NCBI GenBank assembly: GCA_017399865.1
Contig: JAFQAT010000004.1
Location: forward strand, 24,261 to 88,260
Direction: 5' to 3'
Origin: Bacteroidales bacterium
Lineage (GTDB): Bacteria; Bacteroidota; Bacteroidia; Bacteroidales; UBA932
Length of the DNA: 64,000 nt
Position numbers and translations under genes: made by a program
Part shown: positions 1-8,881 of the stretch, one piece after another
How the letters are laid out: each line of letters opens with the position of its first letter
Numbering within the stretch: position 1 is the first letter of the stretch
Notes under the pieces: model-generated
What the model was told of the DNA's origin: nothing
The model's database searches: none
The model's input: only the letters and a program-made list of their open reading frames with translations

Positions 1-1
1 G

Positions 2-1117
2 AGAAAAACGGCATTTGTCCTTATCGGCATCTGCGGCCTTCTTGTGACCGCCTGCAAAGAAGGAGCAAATAATGCTCCAAAAGAAGAGAACCTTTACGAA
101 ACACTCTCCGTAACATTAAGCGACAGGACCCTGACGACAGGTTATTCAGCTGCGATAAGCGGAGTACAGACTGTCGAGATCCGTCCGCAGGTCAGCGGAA
201 TGATCACCGACATCCTCATTGAAGAGGGCGAGAGCGTAAGGAAGGACCAGGTGCTTTTCATCATAGACCAGACCCCATATAAGGCAGCTTACGAGATCGC
301 AGTAGCGAATGTCAAGAGTGCGGAAGCAGCCCTTTCGACAGCGGAACTCATACTTGAAAGCAACAAGAATCTCTACGAACAGGACGTGATATCGGAATTC
401 GATCTCATGACTGCACAGAACGACCTGACCGAAGCACAGGCGAAGCTTGCGCTGTGCAAGGCGGAAGAGGTAAATGCCAGCAACAATCTCTCTTACACAG
501 AAGTGCGTTCCCCTGTAAACGGAGTGGCTTCAATGATTCCATACAGGGTGGGAGCCCTTGTAGGCAGTTCGATAGCACAGCCTCTTGTTACCGTATCAGA
601 CGACAGCAGGGTATATGCATATTTCTCAATGGCCGAAAATCAGATGCTTGATATGGTCCAGCAGTACGGTTCCCTCAACAACGCCATAAGGCAGATGCCT
701 CAGGTCGAGCTTATCATGAGCAACGGACAGAAGTACGAGCATACAGGAAAGATCAACGCTATAAGCGGAACAATCAGCGAGAGTACCGGTGCAGTCAGCC
801 TCAGGGCCGTATTTGACAACCGCAACCACCTCCTCCGTAACGGAGGAAGCGGAACCATCATCATCCCTTCGACAATAAAGAACGCAATCGTCATCCCTCA
901 GAAGTCCACCTACGAGCTCCAGGACCGCATATTCGTTTATAAGGTAGTGGACGGAAAGGCATCGGCAACAGAGATTCATGTCGCCCCAAACAACAATGGA
1001 GTGGAATACATTGTCAATGACGGACTTGAAGTCGGAGACATCATAGTGGCGGAAGGCGCAGGCCTCATAAAGGAAGGTACTCCTATCAGAAGCAAGAACA
1101 TGGAGGGTCAGGAATAA
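2..1117 (+). CDS. RND efflux periplasmic adaptor (membrane fusion protein), 5' end outside window
   Basis: Periplasmic adaptor of a tripartite efflux pump, linking the inner-membrane RND transporter to the outer-membrane channel. The reading frame is open to the left edge and begins inside a signal peptide whose lipobox LVTAC puts the lipidated Cys at bases 53-55, so the true start lies upstream. A GTG at 44 is only an internal codon. The typical order follows: barrel-sandwich half (EIRPQVSGMITDI), a coiled-coil hairpin rich in Ala, Glu and Gln (about residues 85-150), the second lipoyl half (VRSPVNGV) and beta-barrel regions. The stop overlaps the ATG of the pump gene by one base (TAATG), which implies translational coupling. 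The substrate cannot be told from sequence. Confidence 0.95.
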   Translation, partial: RKTAFVLIGICGLLVTACKEGANNAPKEENLYETLSVTLSDRTLTTGYSAAISGVQTVEIRPQVSGMITDILIEEGESVRKDQVLFIIDQTPYKAAYEIAVANVKSAEAALSTAELILESNKNLYEQDVISEFDLMTAQNDLTEAQAKLALCKAEEVNASNNLSYTEVRSPVNGVASMIPYRVGALVGSSIAQPLVTVSDDSRVYAYFSMAENQMLDMVQQYGSLNNAIRQMPQVELIMSNGQKYEHTGKINAISGTISESTGAVSLRAVFDNRNHLLRNGGSGTIIIPSTIKNAIVIPQKSTYELQDRIFVYKVVDGKASATEIHVAPNNNGVEYIVNDGLEVGDIIVAEGAGLIKEGTPIRSKNMEGQE

Positions 1118-4100
1118 TGAACGTAAGGACTTTCATCGACCGCCCCATTCTTGCGGGAGTCATTTCAGTGGTGATACTCCTGCTGGGCCTCATCGGCCTT
1201 ACGCAGCTTCCGGTGGAGCAGTTTCCGGAAATCGCTCCTCCTACAGTCAGCGTATCCGCCGCATATGCGGGTGCCAATGCCGAAACCGTACAGAAGAGTG
1301 TGCTCGTGCCTCTCGAGGAAGCCATCAACGGAGTCGAGGACATGATGTACATGGTATCTTCCGCAACAAACAGCGGATCCGCCAGCATCCAGATCTATTT
1401 CCGCCAGGGAACTGACGGCGACATGGCGATGGTCAACGTGCAGAACAGGATCGCATCGGCCCAGAGCCTTCTGCCGGGCGAAGTTACCCGAAGCGGCGTG
1501 ACGGTGCGCAAGCGCCAGACCAGCCGCATCAAGAGTCTGGCGGTATACAGCCCGGACAACTCGTTTGACAGGAAGTTCATTGTCAACTATCTGAAGATCA
1601 ACATCGAACCTCGCCTGTCGCGAATAGCCGGAGTAGGAGAAGTCGATGTCCGAGGAGGAGACTATTCGCTTCGTATATGGCTGGATCCCGGCAAGATGGC
1701 GAAATACGGCCTCATGCCTTCCGACATATCGGCCGTCCTTGCGGAACAGAATCTCGAAGCGCCGACCGGTACTCTCGGAGCTGAATCCATCAACACATTC
1801 AGATATGTGCTCAAATATCGCGGACGTTATGAGAACGTGACCGACTACGAGAACATGGTCATCCGTGCCGAAAGCAACGGTACCGTGCTGAGGCTCAAGG
1901 ATGTAGCATCAATAGAGCTCGGAGAGAGAAGCTACGACTATATCGGCATGGTGAACGGCCATCCTGGCACCACCATCAGCATATCGCAGACCTCCGGATC
2001 CAATGCGAACGAGATCATCATCGCAGTGGACAAGGAAATAGAGAAGATACGTGCGGAACTGCCTAAGGGACTGGAAATCGTGGACCTGATGAGTACCAAG
2101 GACTTTCTTGACGCATCGATTAAGAACGTGATCAAGACCCTTTTCGAGGCAATCCTGCTCGTTATTCTCGTGGTGTTCGTCTTCCTGCAGAGTTTCCGTT
2201 CGACAGTCATCCCGACCATATCGATCATAGTGTCGCTGGTCGGAACATTCGCATTCCTGATGGTGGCGGGCTTCAGCCTCAACATGATCACCCTCTTCGC
2301 CCTCGTGCTTGTGATCGGAACGGTCGTGGACGACTCGATCGTGGTGGTGGAAGCGGTCCAGGCAAAGTTCGACATCGGATACCGGTCGGCCTACAGGGCG
2401 TCCGTCGATGCCATGGAAGGCATCTCGTCCGCCCTCGTCGCAACGACTTTCGTCTTCATGGCCGTGTTCATCCCTGTAAGCTTCATGGGAGGAACCACAG
2501 GTACATTCTATACCCAGTTCGGACTCACAATGGCTGTGGCTGTCGGCATATCGCTGATCAATTCGCTTACCCTCTCCCCTGCCCTATGCTCACTCATCAT
2601 GACGCCGCATGAGATCGTAACGGAAGGAAAGAAGGCCGGCTTCACGACCAGATTCCACCATGCATTCGACACCGCATTCGGCGCATTGATAAACAAATAC
2701 AGCAAGGTCGTCCTTTTCATGTTCAAGCGCAGATGGCTCACATTCATCCTTCTTGCAATAGCATGCGGAGGCCTTGTATATCTGATGAACACGACCAAGA
2801 CAGGACTCGTTCCGAAAGAGGATATGGGATCCATCAATGTGGACATCCGCACTCCTCCGGGAACCAACATCGCCGAGACCGACAAGGTCCTCGCGGAAAT
2901 AGACCGAAGGATCAGCACCATCCCTCAGATAAAGGCCTATTCGAGGACGACAGGATGGGCCGGACAGTTCGGCCAGGGCTCGTCGACAGGAAACTTCGTC
3001 ATCAGGCTCCATGACTGGGAAGACCGAAAGGGTGAGAACGACGACATCGATTCCGTAATGGATGAGATCTTTGCACGTACCGCTGACATCAACTCAGCCG
3101 ACATCATGGTATATACACGAGGCATGATTCCAGGATACGGATCAAGCAACGGATTCGAGATCTATGTGCAGGACCAGAAGGGCGGAAAGCTTGAGGATCT
3201 CGAGAAGATAACGGACGAATTCATCATAGAGCTGAACAAGCGTCCTGAGATATCCCGCGCAAAGACAGCCTTCGACAGCTCGTACCCTATGTATCTGGTA
3301 GAGGTCGATGCCGTGCAGTGCAAAAGGAACGGAATATCTCCGGGAGACGTGCTCAGCGTCCTGTCCGGCTACATCGGCGGAAGCTACGCATCCAACATGA
3401 ACCGCTTCTCCAAGCTCTACCGAGTGATGCTCCAGGCTGCTCCGGAGTACCGTCTTGATACGGAATCCCTCCAGAACATGTTCGTACGCAACTCCAAGGG
3501 CGAGATGTCTCCGGTCAACCAGTATCTTACGCTGACCAGAATATATGGACCTCAGTCGATCTCGAGATTCAACCTGTTCACGGCGATCTCGATCAACGGA
3601 CAGGCAGCCAACGGATACAGCTCCGGACAGGCCATCCAGGCCGTGCGTGAAACTGCGGCCAAGGTGCTTCCTGCCGGATACGGCTTCGAATTCGGAGGAA
3701 TGTCCCGCGAGGAGGCTGACACAGGCAATTCAGTAGCCGTGATATTCGTCATCTGCATCGTGTTCATCTACCTCATCCTCTGTGCGCTGTATGAGAGCAT
3801 ATTCATACCGATAGCGATCATCGTTTCGATTCCGTTCGGACTTGCCGGCAGCTTCCTGTTCGCCCGCATGTTCGGTCTTGAGAACAACATCTATCTCCAG
3901 ATCGGTCTCCTGATGCTCATCGGACTCCTTGCCAAGACCGCCATCCTTCTTACGGAATATGCCTCACAGAAGAGAGAAGAAGGAATGAGCATATCCCAGG
4001 CAGCCCTGTCAGCGGCCAAGGCGCGTCTGAGGCCGATTCTGATGACGTCCCTGACCATGATATTCGGCATGCTTCCGCTCATGTTCGCAAGCGGAGTCGG

Positions 4101-4245
4101 TGCAAACGGCAACATATCCATCGGTGTGGGAACAGTGGGAGGAATGCTCATCGGAACGCTTGCACTCCTTATCATCGTCCCTCCTCTGTTCATCATATTC
4201 CAGCACATCGAAGAAAAGGTCATGCCAAAAAGGAAGAGGGAGTAA
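1117..4245 (+). CDS. RND multidrug efflux transporter, HAE-1/AcrB type
   Basis: Inner-membrane proton/drug antiporter of the AcrB family, 1042 aa, the normal full length. It starts with the family pattern FIDRPILAGVISVVILLLG, has two sets of six membrane helices (about residues 340-540 and 870-1030) and two large periplasmic porter loops. TM4 carries the proton-relay pair Asp-Asp (VVDDSIVVVEA). The short phrases PVEQFPEIAPP and GLVPKEDMG are typical HAE-1 landmarks. It follows the adaptor with a one-base overlap and precedes the outer-membrane channel by 39 bases that hold a REP-like palindrome. It probably exports hydrophobic drugs, bile compounds or detergents, which is inference. Confidence 0.97.
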   Translation: MNVRTFIDRPILAGVISVVILLLGLIGLTQLPVEQFPEIAPPTVSVSAAYAGANAETVQKSVLVPLEEAINGVEDMMYMVSSATNSGSASIQIYFRQGTDGDMAMVNVQNRIASAQSLLPGEVTRSGVTVRKRQTSRIKSLAVYSPDNSFDRKFIVNYLKINIEPRLSRIAGVGEVDVRGGDYSLRIWLDPGKMAKYGLMPSDISAVLAEQNLEAPTGTLGAESINTFRYVLKYRGRYENVTDYENMVIRAESNGTVLRLKDVASIELGERSYDYIGMVNGHPGTTISISQTSGSNANEIIIAVDKEIEKIRAELPKGLEIVDLMSTKDFLDASIKNVIKTLFEAILLVILVVFVFLQSFRSTVIPTISIIVSLVGTFAFLMVAGFSLNMITLFALVLVIGTVVDDSIVVVEAVQAKFDIGYRSAYRASVDAMEGISSALVATTFVFMAVFIPVSFMGGTTGTFYTQFGLTMAVAVGISLINSLTLSPALCSLIMTPHEIVTEGKKAGFTTRFHHAFDTAFGALINKYSKVVLFMFKRRWLTFILLAIACGGLVYLMNTTKTGLVPKEDMGSINVDIRTPPGTNIAETDKVLAEIDRRISTIPQIKAYSRTTGWAGQFGQGSSTGNFVIRLHDWEDRKGENDDIDSVMDEIFARTADINSADIMVYTRGMIPGYGSSNGFEIYVQDQKGGKLEDLEKITDEFIIELNKRPEISRAKTAFDSSYPMYLVEVDAVQCKRNGISPGDVLSVLSGYIGGSYASNMNRFSKLYRVMLQAAPEYRLDTESLQNMFVRNSKGEMSPVNQYLTLTRIYGPQSISRFNLFTAISINGQAANGYSSGQAIQAVRETAAKVLPAGYGFEFGGMSREEADTGNSVAVIFVICIVFIYLILCALYESIFIPIAIIVSIPFGLAGSFLFARMFGLENNIYLQIGLLMLIGLLAKTAILLTEYASQKREEGMSISQAALSAAKARLRPILMTSLTMIFGMLPLMFASGVGANGNISIGVGTVGGMLIGTLALLIIVPPLFIIFQHIEEKVMPKRKRE

Positions 4246-4246
4246 C

Positions 4247-4271
4247 GTCATCCCCGGCTTGACCGGGGATC
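4247..4271. repeat. REP-like palindromic element, single copy
   Basis: A 25-base element in the short gap between pump and channel genes. It starts GTCAT, has arms ATCCCCGG and CCGGGGAT around a 5-base spacer, and ends ATC. The same layout occurs twice more, as an inverted pair, at 28565-28626. It may act as a processing or pausing hairpin within the efflux mRNA. Confidence 0.75.
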
Positions 4272-4284
4272 TAATACAAATCAG

Positions 4285-5634
4285 ATGAAAAGAACATATA
4301 TAATATTATTGGCATTCGCCACCCTCCTGCTCCCGGGCTGTGGGGTATCCAAGTTGTACACTCAGTATGAGAGGGAGGGCGTGGAATATGTAGACAGCCT
4401 ATACCGCAGACTGCCAGCCCACCATACCGATTCCTTGTCCATCGCCTCCCTTTCCTGGACCGAATTCTTTACAGATCCTATCCTCCAGGAATGGATAAGG
4501 TTAGGCATTGAACATAATACGGACCTCGCTATCGCGCGTCTCAGAGTAGAGCAGGCCCAGGCAACGCTTCATGCAGCGGGAGAAGCGTTCTATCCGGGAG
4601 CATCGCTTTCTGCCTCAACCGGAATCGGCACACCTGGCGGCTTAAGCTATAGGATAGCACCTACGGTCTCTTGGGAAGCTGATATATTCGGAAGACTCGA
4701 AAACGCAAAGCGACAGGCAGCGGCAGCCATGAAGCAGAGCGTAGCTTACAGACAAGCTGTTGAGTCTCAACTAGTTGCTACTATCGCCGAATCTTATTAC
4801 AGACTTCTGATGCTGGACATGAAGCTTGCTATCAGTGAACGCACCCTGGAAACATGGGAAGAGAATATCAAGACATTGGAAGCCCTGAAACGCGCCGGAA
4901 AGACAAATGAAGCCGCAGTACTTCAGGCAAAGGCGAATAAGCTTGAAGTTCAAAGTTCCACCTATAGTCTCCATCTCCAGATATTTGAGACCGAAAACGC
5001 GTTTGCAGCGCTTCTCGGCACAGTTCCGTTCAAGATCGAGAGAGGCACTCTGGAAAACCAGTCCTTCACTCATTATCTCTCCGGAGGAATACCTGCCGAG
5101 ATCCTCAGCAACAGGCCTGACGTGCGTCAGGCCGAGATGGCTCTCGCACAGGCATTCTATGCTACAAACATATCGCGCGCCGCTTTCTATCCGAGTGTCA
5201 AACTCACAGGAGACATGGCTTTCAATCCTTCAGGATTCATTGCAGATCTTACGGCATCTCTCCTTCAGCCTCTTTATTCCAAGGGCGTGAACAAGGCAAA
5301 CCTCACCAAAGCGGAAGCCGCACAGAAAATTGCTACATATGAGTTCAGGCAGAGCCTTCTCGATGCAGGCGTAGAAGTCAACAACGCCCTGATAGCCCTC
5401 CAGACAGCAAGCAGCAGGCTGAAGATAGACCAGAAGCAGATCGTAACCCTTCAGGCTGCCGTATGGAACACCCAGATGCTCATGAAGCACGGAAACGCCA
5501 ACTATCTCGAGGTCCTGTCAGCCCAGCAGAAGCTCCTGCAGGCTGAACTTGCAGAGGCTTCCGACCGTTTCGAGGAGATCCGCAACGTCATCAATCTCTA
5601 CCACGCATTAGGAGGTGGCTACAGCGACAGATAG
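4285..5634 (+). CDS. Outer-membrane efflux channel lipoprotein (NodT/OprM/TolC family)
   Basis: Third part of the efflux pump, a trimeric outer-membrane duct. The 449-aa product has a lipoprotein signal with lipobox LLPGC near residue 19. It then shows two repeats of long Ala/Gln/Glu-rich helices (about residues 75-250 and 280-445) with the OEP landmarks RVEQAQATL, SWEADIFGRL and SNRPDVRQAEMALAQAFY. It is the last structural gene of the efflux operon, and the AraC gene begins 5 bases after its stop (ATG at 5639). Confidence 0.95.
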   Translation: MKRTYIILLAFATLLLPGCGVSKLYTQYEREGVEYVDSLYRRLPAHHTDSLSIASLSWTEFFTDPILQEWIRLGIEHNTDLAIARLRVEQAQATLHAAGEAFYPGASLSASTGIGTPGGLSYRIAPTVSWEADIFGRLENAKRQAAAAMKQSVAYRQAVESQLVATIAESYYRLLMLDMKLAISERTLETWEENIKTLEALKRAGKTNEAAVLQAKANKLEVQSSTYSLHLQIFETENAFAALLGTVPFKIERGTLENQSFTHYLSGGIPAEILSNRPDVRQAEMALAQAFYATNISRAAFYPSVKLTGDMAFNPSGFIADLTASLLQPLYSKGVNKANLTKAEAAQKIATYEFRQSLLDAGVEVNNALIALQTASSRLKIDQKQIVTLQAAVWNTQMLMKHGNANYLEVLSAQQKLLQAELAEASDRFEEIRNVINLYHALGGGYSDR

Positions 5635-5638
5635 TACC

Positions 5639-6526
5639 ATGCACATTCAAACACCGGTCAAGATGTACGATATACAGCAGGAAATAGTTCCCATAAGTCA
5701 TGATGACTTCTTTATCATTCTGAATCATTATGACGCGGAATTCAAGTATCCGATCCACTGTCATCCCGAATATGAGATAAACGTCGTGATGAACACCAGC
5801 GGATCGAGAGTGATCGGCGACTCGGAAGAGACTTTCGACGGTCTGGATATCGTGATGATAGGGCCCAACCTCCCCCATGTCTGGAAAGCGGAGGGAAGCG
5901 GCCATCGTGTGGTGACGATACAGTTTTCCGGTGACCTGCTCAACTATAACATAATCAACAAGAGACTCTTCCTTCCTGTCAGGCAGCTGCTCATAGATTC
6001 CGCCCAAGGACTTTGCTTCAACGGCCCGAATGCGGAAAGGATCAAGGAAGAGATTCTCGAGCTTACTATGCTTCAGGGATTCCAGACTGCAACGAAGTTC
6101 CTGAACATACTCCATTACATGGCCACAGCCTTCAGAAGAAAGCTGGTCAGCAATTATTCCGAGTCGGAAGTGACTCTCAACACCCCAAACTCCCGCAGGA
6201 TAAGCAAGGCCTGCCGGTATATCGAAGACAATCTCTCGGGAAAGATAACTCTTTCCGAGGTCGCAGAACTGGTCAACATGTCGGATTCGGCATTCAGCCA
6301 TTTCTTCAAGAAGAAGACAGGCATCTCTTTCATCACTTATGTCAACAACCTGCGTATTGCAAAGGCCTGTGAACTTCTGATCGGTACTTCCTTGAGTGCG
6401 TCTGAAATATGTTATGATTGCGGATTCAACAACAAATCCAACTTTATAAGGATATTCACACAAAGAAAGAACATGACTCCTATCGAATACAGGAATCATA
6501 TGACCCACTTATACCTGAAATATTGA
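5639..6526 (+). CDS. AraC-family transcriptional regulator with N-terminal cupin
   Basis: Ligand-responsive transcription factor of about 295 aa. The N-terminal half (about 20-150) is cupin-like, with HCHPEYEINVV resembling an effector-binding beta-barrel. The C-terminal 100 residues hold two helix-turn-helix motifs (ITLSEVAELVNMSDSAFSHFF and ASEICYDCGFNNKSNFIRIF), followed by the standard ending. I chose the ATG at 5639, just after the channel-gene stop, over an overlapping GTG at 5615. It is likely co-transcribed with the RND operon and may control it, since dedicated regulators often sit beside such pumps. Convergent with folD. Confidence 0.92.
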   Translation: MHIQTPVKMYDIQQEIVPISHDDFFIILNHYDAEFKYPIHCHPEYEINVVMNTSGSRVIGDSEETFDGLDIVMIGPNLPHVWKAEGSGHRVVTIQFSGDLLNYNIINKRLFLPVRQLLIDSAQGLCFNGPNAERIKEEILELTMLQGFQTATKFLNILHYMATAFRRKLVSNYSESEVTLNTPNSRRISKACRYIEDNLSGKITLSEVAELVNMSDSAFSHFFKKKTGISFITYVNNLRIAKACELLIGTSLSASEICYDCGFNNKSNFIRIFTQRKNMTPIEYRNHMTHLYLKY

Positions 6527-6606
6527 CACAATACATTTGATAATGTAGAAAGTACCGGTAATCGGAGGAGGCGGTTACAGCCGGACGGAGCAGAACCTGC
6601 CAAGTG

Positions 6607-7464
6607 CTATGCGTTCATTTTACGAAGGAAGCACTCGATGGTATTTTCCATGAGGCAGGTAATGGTCATAGGACCGACTCCGCCTGGGACCGGAGTGATG
6701 ACTGACGCTTTCGGCTCTATTGCTGCATAGTCGACGTCTCCGCAAAGCTTTCCTGTTTCCGGATCACGGTTGACTCCGACGTCTATCACGACAGTTCCTT
6801 CGGAAACCATGTCGGCAGTAACGAATTTCGGACGTCCGATTGCAACCACAAGTATCTCAGCGTTACGCGTAACGGTAGGAAGATCGACAGTACGGCTGTG
6901 CGCGATGGTCACTGTGGCATTCTCGTCAAGAAGAAGCTTCGACACAGGAAGGCCGACGATATTGCTTCTGCCTATCACGACAGCTCGCTTGCCCTTGATA
7001 TCTACTCCAGCTACCTTAAGCATCTTTATGATGCCCTTCGGAGTGCATGGGAGGATGCAGTCCTGCTTCTGCCATAGGGCAGCCACATTAAGCGGATGGA
7101 ATCCGTCGACATCCTTTTCCTTAGCTATTGTGGCGATCACCTTGTCCTCGCTGATATGCTTAGGAAGCGGAAGCTGAACAAGTATTCCGTCCACGCTGTC
7201 GTCTGCATTGAGTTCCTCGATCATCCCGAGAAGTTCTGCCTCCGATATCGTATCCGGCTTGCGTATGGTTGTGTTCCTGATTCCTACGAATTCAGATGCC
7301 TTTGCCTTTCCTGTAACATAAGACACGCTGCCCGGATCCTCACCTACGAGGATCACGACAAGATGAGGCACCCGGCCATATTTCTCCGGAAAAGTGGCTA
7401 CCTGTGCCTTCATTTCCTCTTTCAGCTTTGCTGAAAGTTCCTTTCCTGATATCACTTTTGCCAT
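6607..7464 (-). CDS. folD: Bifunctional methylene-THF dehydrogenase / methenyl-THF cyclohydrolase
   Basis: Interconverts 5,10-methylene-, 5,10-methenyl- and 10-formyl-tetrahydrofolate in the cytosol with NADP. It supplies the formyl groups used in purine synthesis. The 285-aa product shows the FolD landmarks: the active-site Y-x-x-x-K stretch in SYVTGKAKASEFVGI, VDGILVQLPLPKHI, GRSNIVGLPVSKLLL (Rossmann region) and PVPGGVGPMTI near the C terminus. The ATG at 7464 (MAKVISG) is chosen over an upstream in-frame Met, because it overlaps the purD stop by one base (TAATG). Pairing with purD fits a one-carbon role for purines. Confidence 0.96.
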   Translation of the reverse strand: MAKVISGKELSAKLKEEMKAQVATFPEKYGRVPHLVVILVGEDPGSVSYVTGKAKASEFVGIRNTTIRKPDTISEAELLGMIEELNADDSVDGILVQLPLPKHISEDKVIATIAKEKDVDGFHPLNVAALWQKQDCILPCTPKGIIKMLKVAGVDIKGKRAVVIGRSNIVGLPVSKLLLDENATVTIAHSRTVDLPTVTRNAEILVVAIGRPKFVTADMVSEGTVVIDVGVNRDPETGKLCGDVDYAAIEPKASVITPVPGGVGPMTITCLMENTIECFLRKMNA

Positions 7465-8717
7465 TACAATACCCTCCATCCTATGTCGCGACGATAGAAA
7501 AGACTGTCGCATTCTATTGACTCGACTGCAGCGAGCGCCTTGTCATGCGCCTCCTGAAGGTCGGCTCCGAAGCCGACAACCATCAGCACTCGGCCGCCAG
7601 ATGTATAATACTTGCCATCCTTCAGCGATGTGCCCATGTGGAAGACCCTGATGTCTTCAGGCAGCCTGTCCAGGCCGGCGATCTCATATCCCTTTTCATA
7701 TGAGCCCGGATAGCCTTTTGAAGCCATGACGAAGCCCATTGTGACCTCCTTCTTCCATTCGATATGCGGCATAGGAGTGTGATCTGCTACGGCAGAGAAG
7801 ATGTCGTATATGTCTGTTGCGAGACGTGGCAGAACCACTTCTGTTTCAGGATCTCCGAAACGGCAGTTGAACTCGATCACCTTGACGCCTGACGGGGTCT
7901 TCATCAGACCTCCGTAAAGGACTCCTGTAAAAGGACAGCCTTCCGCCACCATTCCCGCAGCAGTCGGTTTCATGATCTTCTCCATCGCATATTCCACATC
8001 CTCGTCTGTGATGATCGGAACCGGAGAATATGCGCCCATTCCACCTGTATTAGGACCCTTGTCGCCCTCGTATGCCCTTTTGTGATCCTGCGAAAGCGTC
8101 ATAGGATAAACATCCGTTCCGTCGACAAAGCACATGAACGAGAATTCAGGTCCGGTGAGGAATTCCTCGACAACCACCTTGCCCTTTCCGAACTTGTCGT
8201 CAAGAAGCATGTCCTTGAGCGTTGCGTCAGCTTCCTCAAGAGTCTCAGGAATCACCACGCCCTTACCTGCTGCAAGACCGTCGTATTTGAGAACGACAGG
8301 GAACGATCCCTTCTTCACATATTCAAGAGCGGCCTCATAGTCTTCGAATGTTTCGAATGCAGCTGTAGGGATGTCATATTTTGCCATCAGCTGCTTTGCG
8401 AAGTCCTTGCTGGCCTCGATCGTAGCCGCAGCCTGCGACGGTCCGAATATACGGAGTCCAGCATCCTTGAATGCATCCACGACACCTGCTGCAAGAGAAA
8501 CCTCAGGTCCCACTACAGTCAGGTCCACAACATTCTGAAGGGCGAATTCCTTGAGTTCTTCCACCTGTGTATCCTTGATCGGAACACATTCAGCCTGCTC
8601 TGAAATGCCTGCATTTCCCGGAGCACAATAAATCTTTCCTACCTGCGGACTGCGGCTGAGTGCATCCACTATCGCATGCTCCCTGCCACCGCTACCAATT
8701 ACAAGAACTTTCTTCAT
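7464..8717 (-). CDS. purD: Phosphoribosylamine-glycine ligase (GAR synthetase)
   Basis: Second step of de novo purine synthesis: joins glycine to phosphoribosylamine using ATP. The 417-aa ATP-grasp enzyme begins MKKVLVIGSGGREHAI, the usual PurD opening. It includes LKYDGLAAGKGVVIP (ATP lid), EEFLTGPEFSFMCFVDG, GDKGPNTGGMGAYSPVP and EFNCRFGDPETEVVLPRL (metal-binding region). It is the first gene of the purD-folD unit. A well-formed promoter lies at 8754-8785, with a tandem 13-bp repeat over the expected transcription start. Confidence 0.97.
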   Translation of the reverse strand: MKKVLVIGSGGREHAIVDALSRSPQVGKIYCAPGNAGISEQAECVPIKDTQVEELKEFALQNVVDLTVVGPEVSLAAGVVDAFKDAGLRIFGPSQAAATIEASKDFAKQLMAKYDIPTAAFETFEDYEAALEYVKKGSFPVVLKYDGLAAGKGVVIPETLEEADATLKDMLLDDKFGKGKVVVEEFLTGPEFSFMCFVDGTDVYPMTLSQDHKRAYEGDKGPNTGGMGAYSPVPIITDEDVEYAMEKIMKPTAAGMVAEGCPFTGVLYGGLMKTPSGVKVIEFNCRFGDPETEVVLPRLATDIYDIFSAVADHTPMPHIEWKKEVTMGFVMASKGYPGSYEKGYEIAGLDRLPEDIRVFHMGTSLKDGKYYTSGGRVLMVVGFGADLQEAHDKALAAVESIECDSLFYRRDIGWRVL

Positions 8718-8727
8718 ATGATTTAAT

Positions 8728-8753
8728 CTATATTGAAACGCTATATTGAAGCG
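8728..8753. repeat. Tandem 13-bp repeat at the purD transcription start
   Basis: Two adjacent 13-mers, CTATATTGAAACG (8728-8740) and CTATATTGAAGCG (8741-8753), differ at one base. They touch the purD -7 box on its downstream side, where a repressor could act. Confidence 0.7.
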
Positions 8754-8785
8754 CGAAGATACTATTTTTCCTGATTACCTGCAAA
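8754..8785 (-). promoter_or_regulatory. Predicted purD-folD promoter (Bacteroides sigma-ABfr type)
   Basis: Read on the minus strand: TTTG (8785-8782), a 20-base spacer, then TATCTTCG (8761-8754). This matches TTTG-N19-21-TAnnTTTG with one mismatch, 37 bases upstream of the purD ATG. Confidence 0.65.
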
Positions 8786-8881
8786 AACAGTCCTTTGTGA
8801 CCGAAAAACTTGAGGTATCCCGTTATCCGTCAGGCGCTTTTTTGCCTGTCGGTCTGAAGGGGAACCATATGCCTGGAGGGA

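Noticed and set aside
5591-6508. Long antisense reading frame opposite the AraC gene
   Set aside because: It mirrors the codon pattern of the AraC gene, has no recognisable motifs and no promoter or neighbours on that strand.
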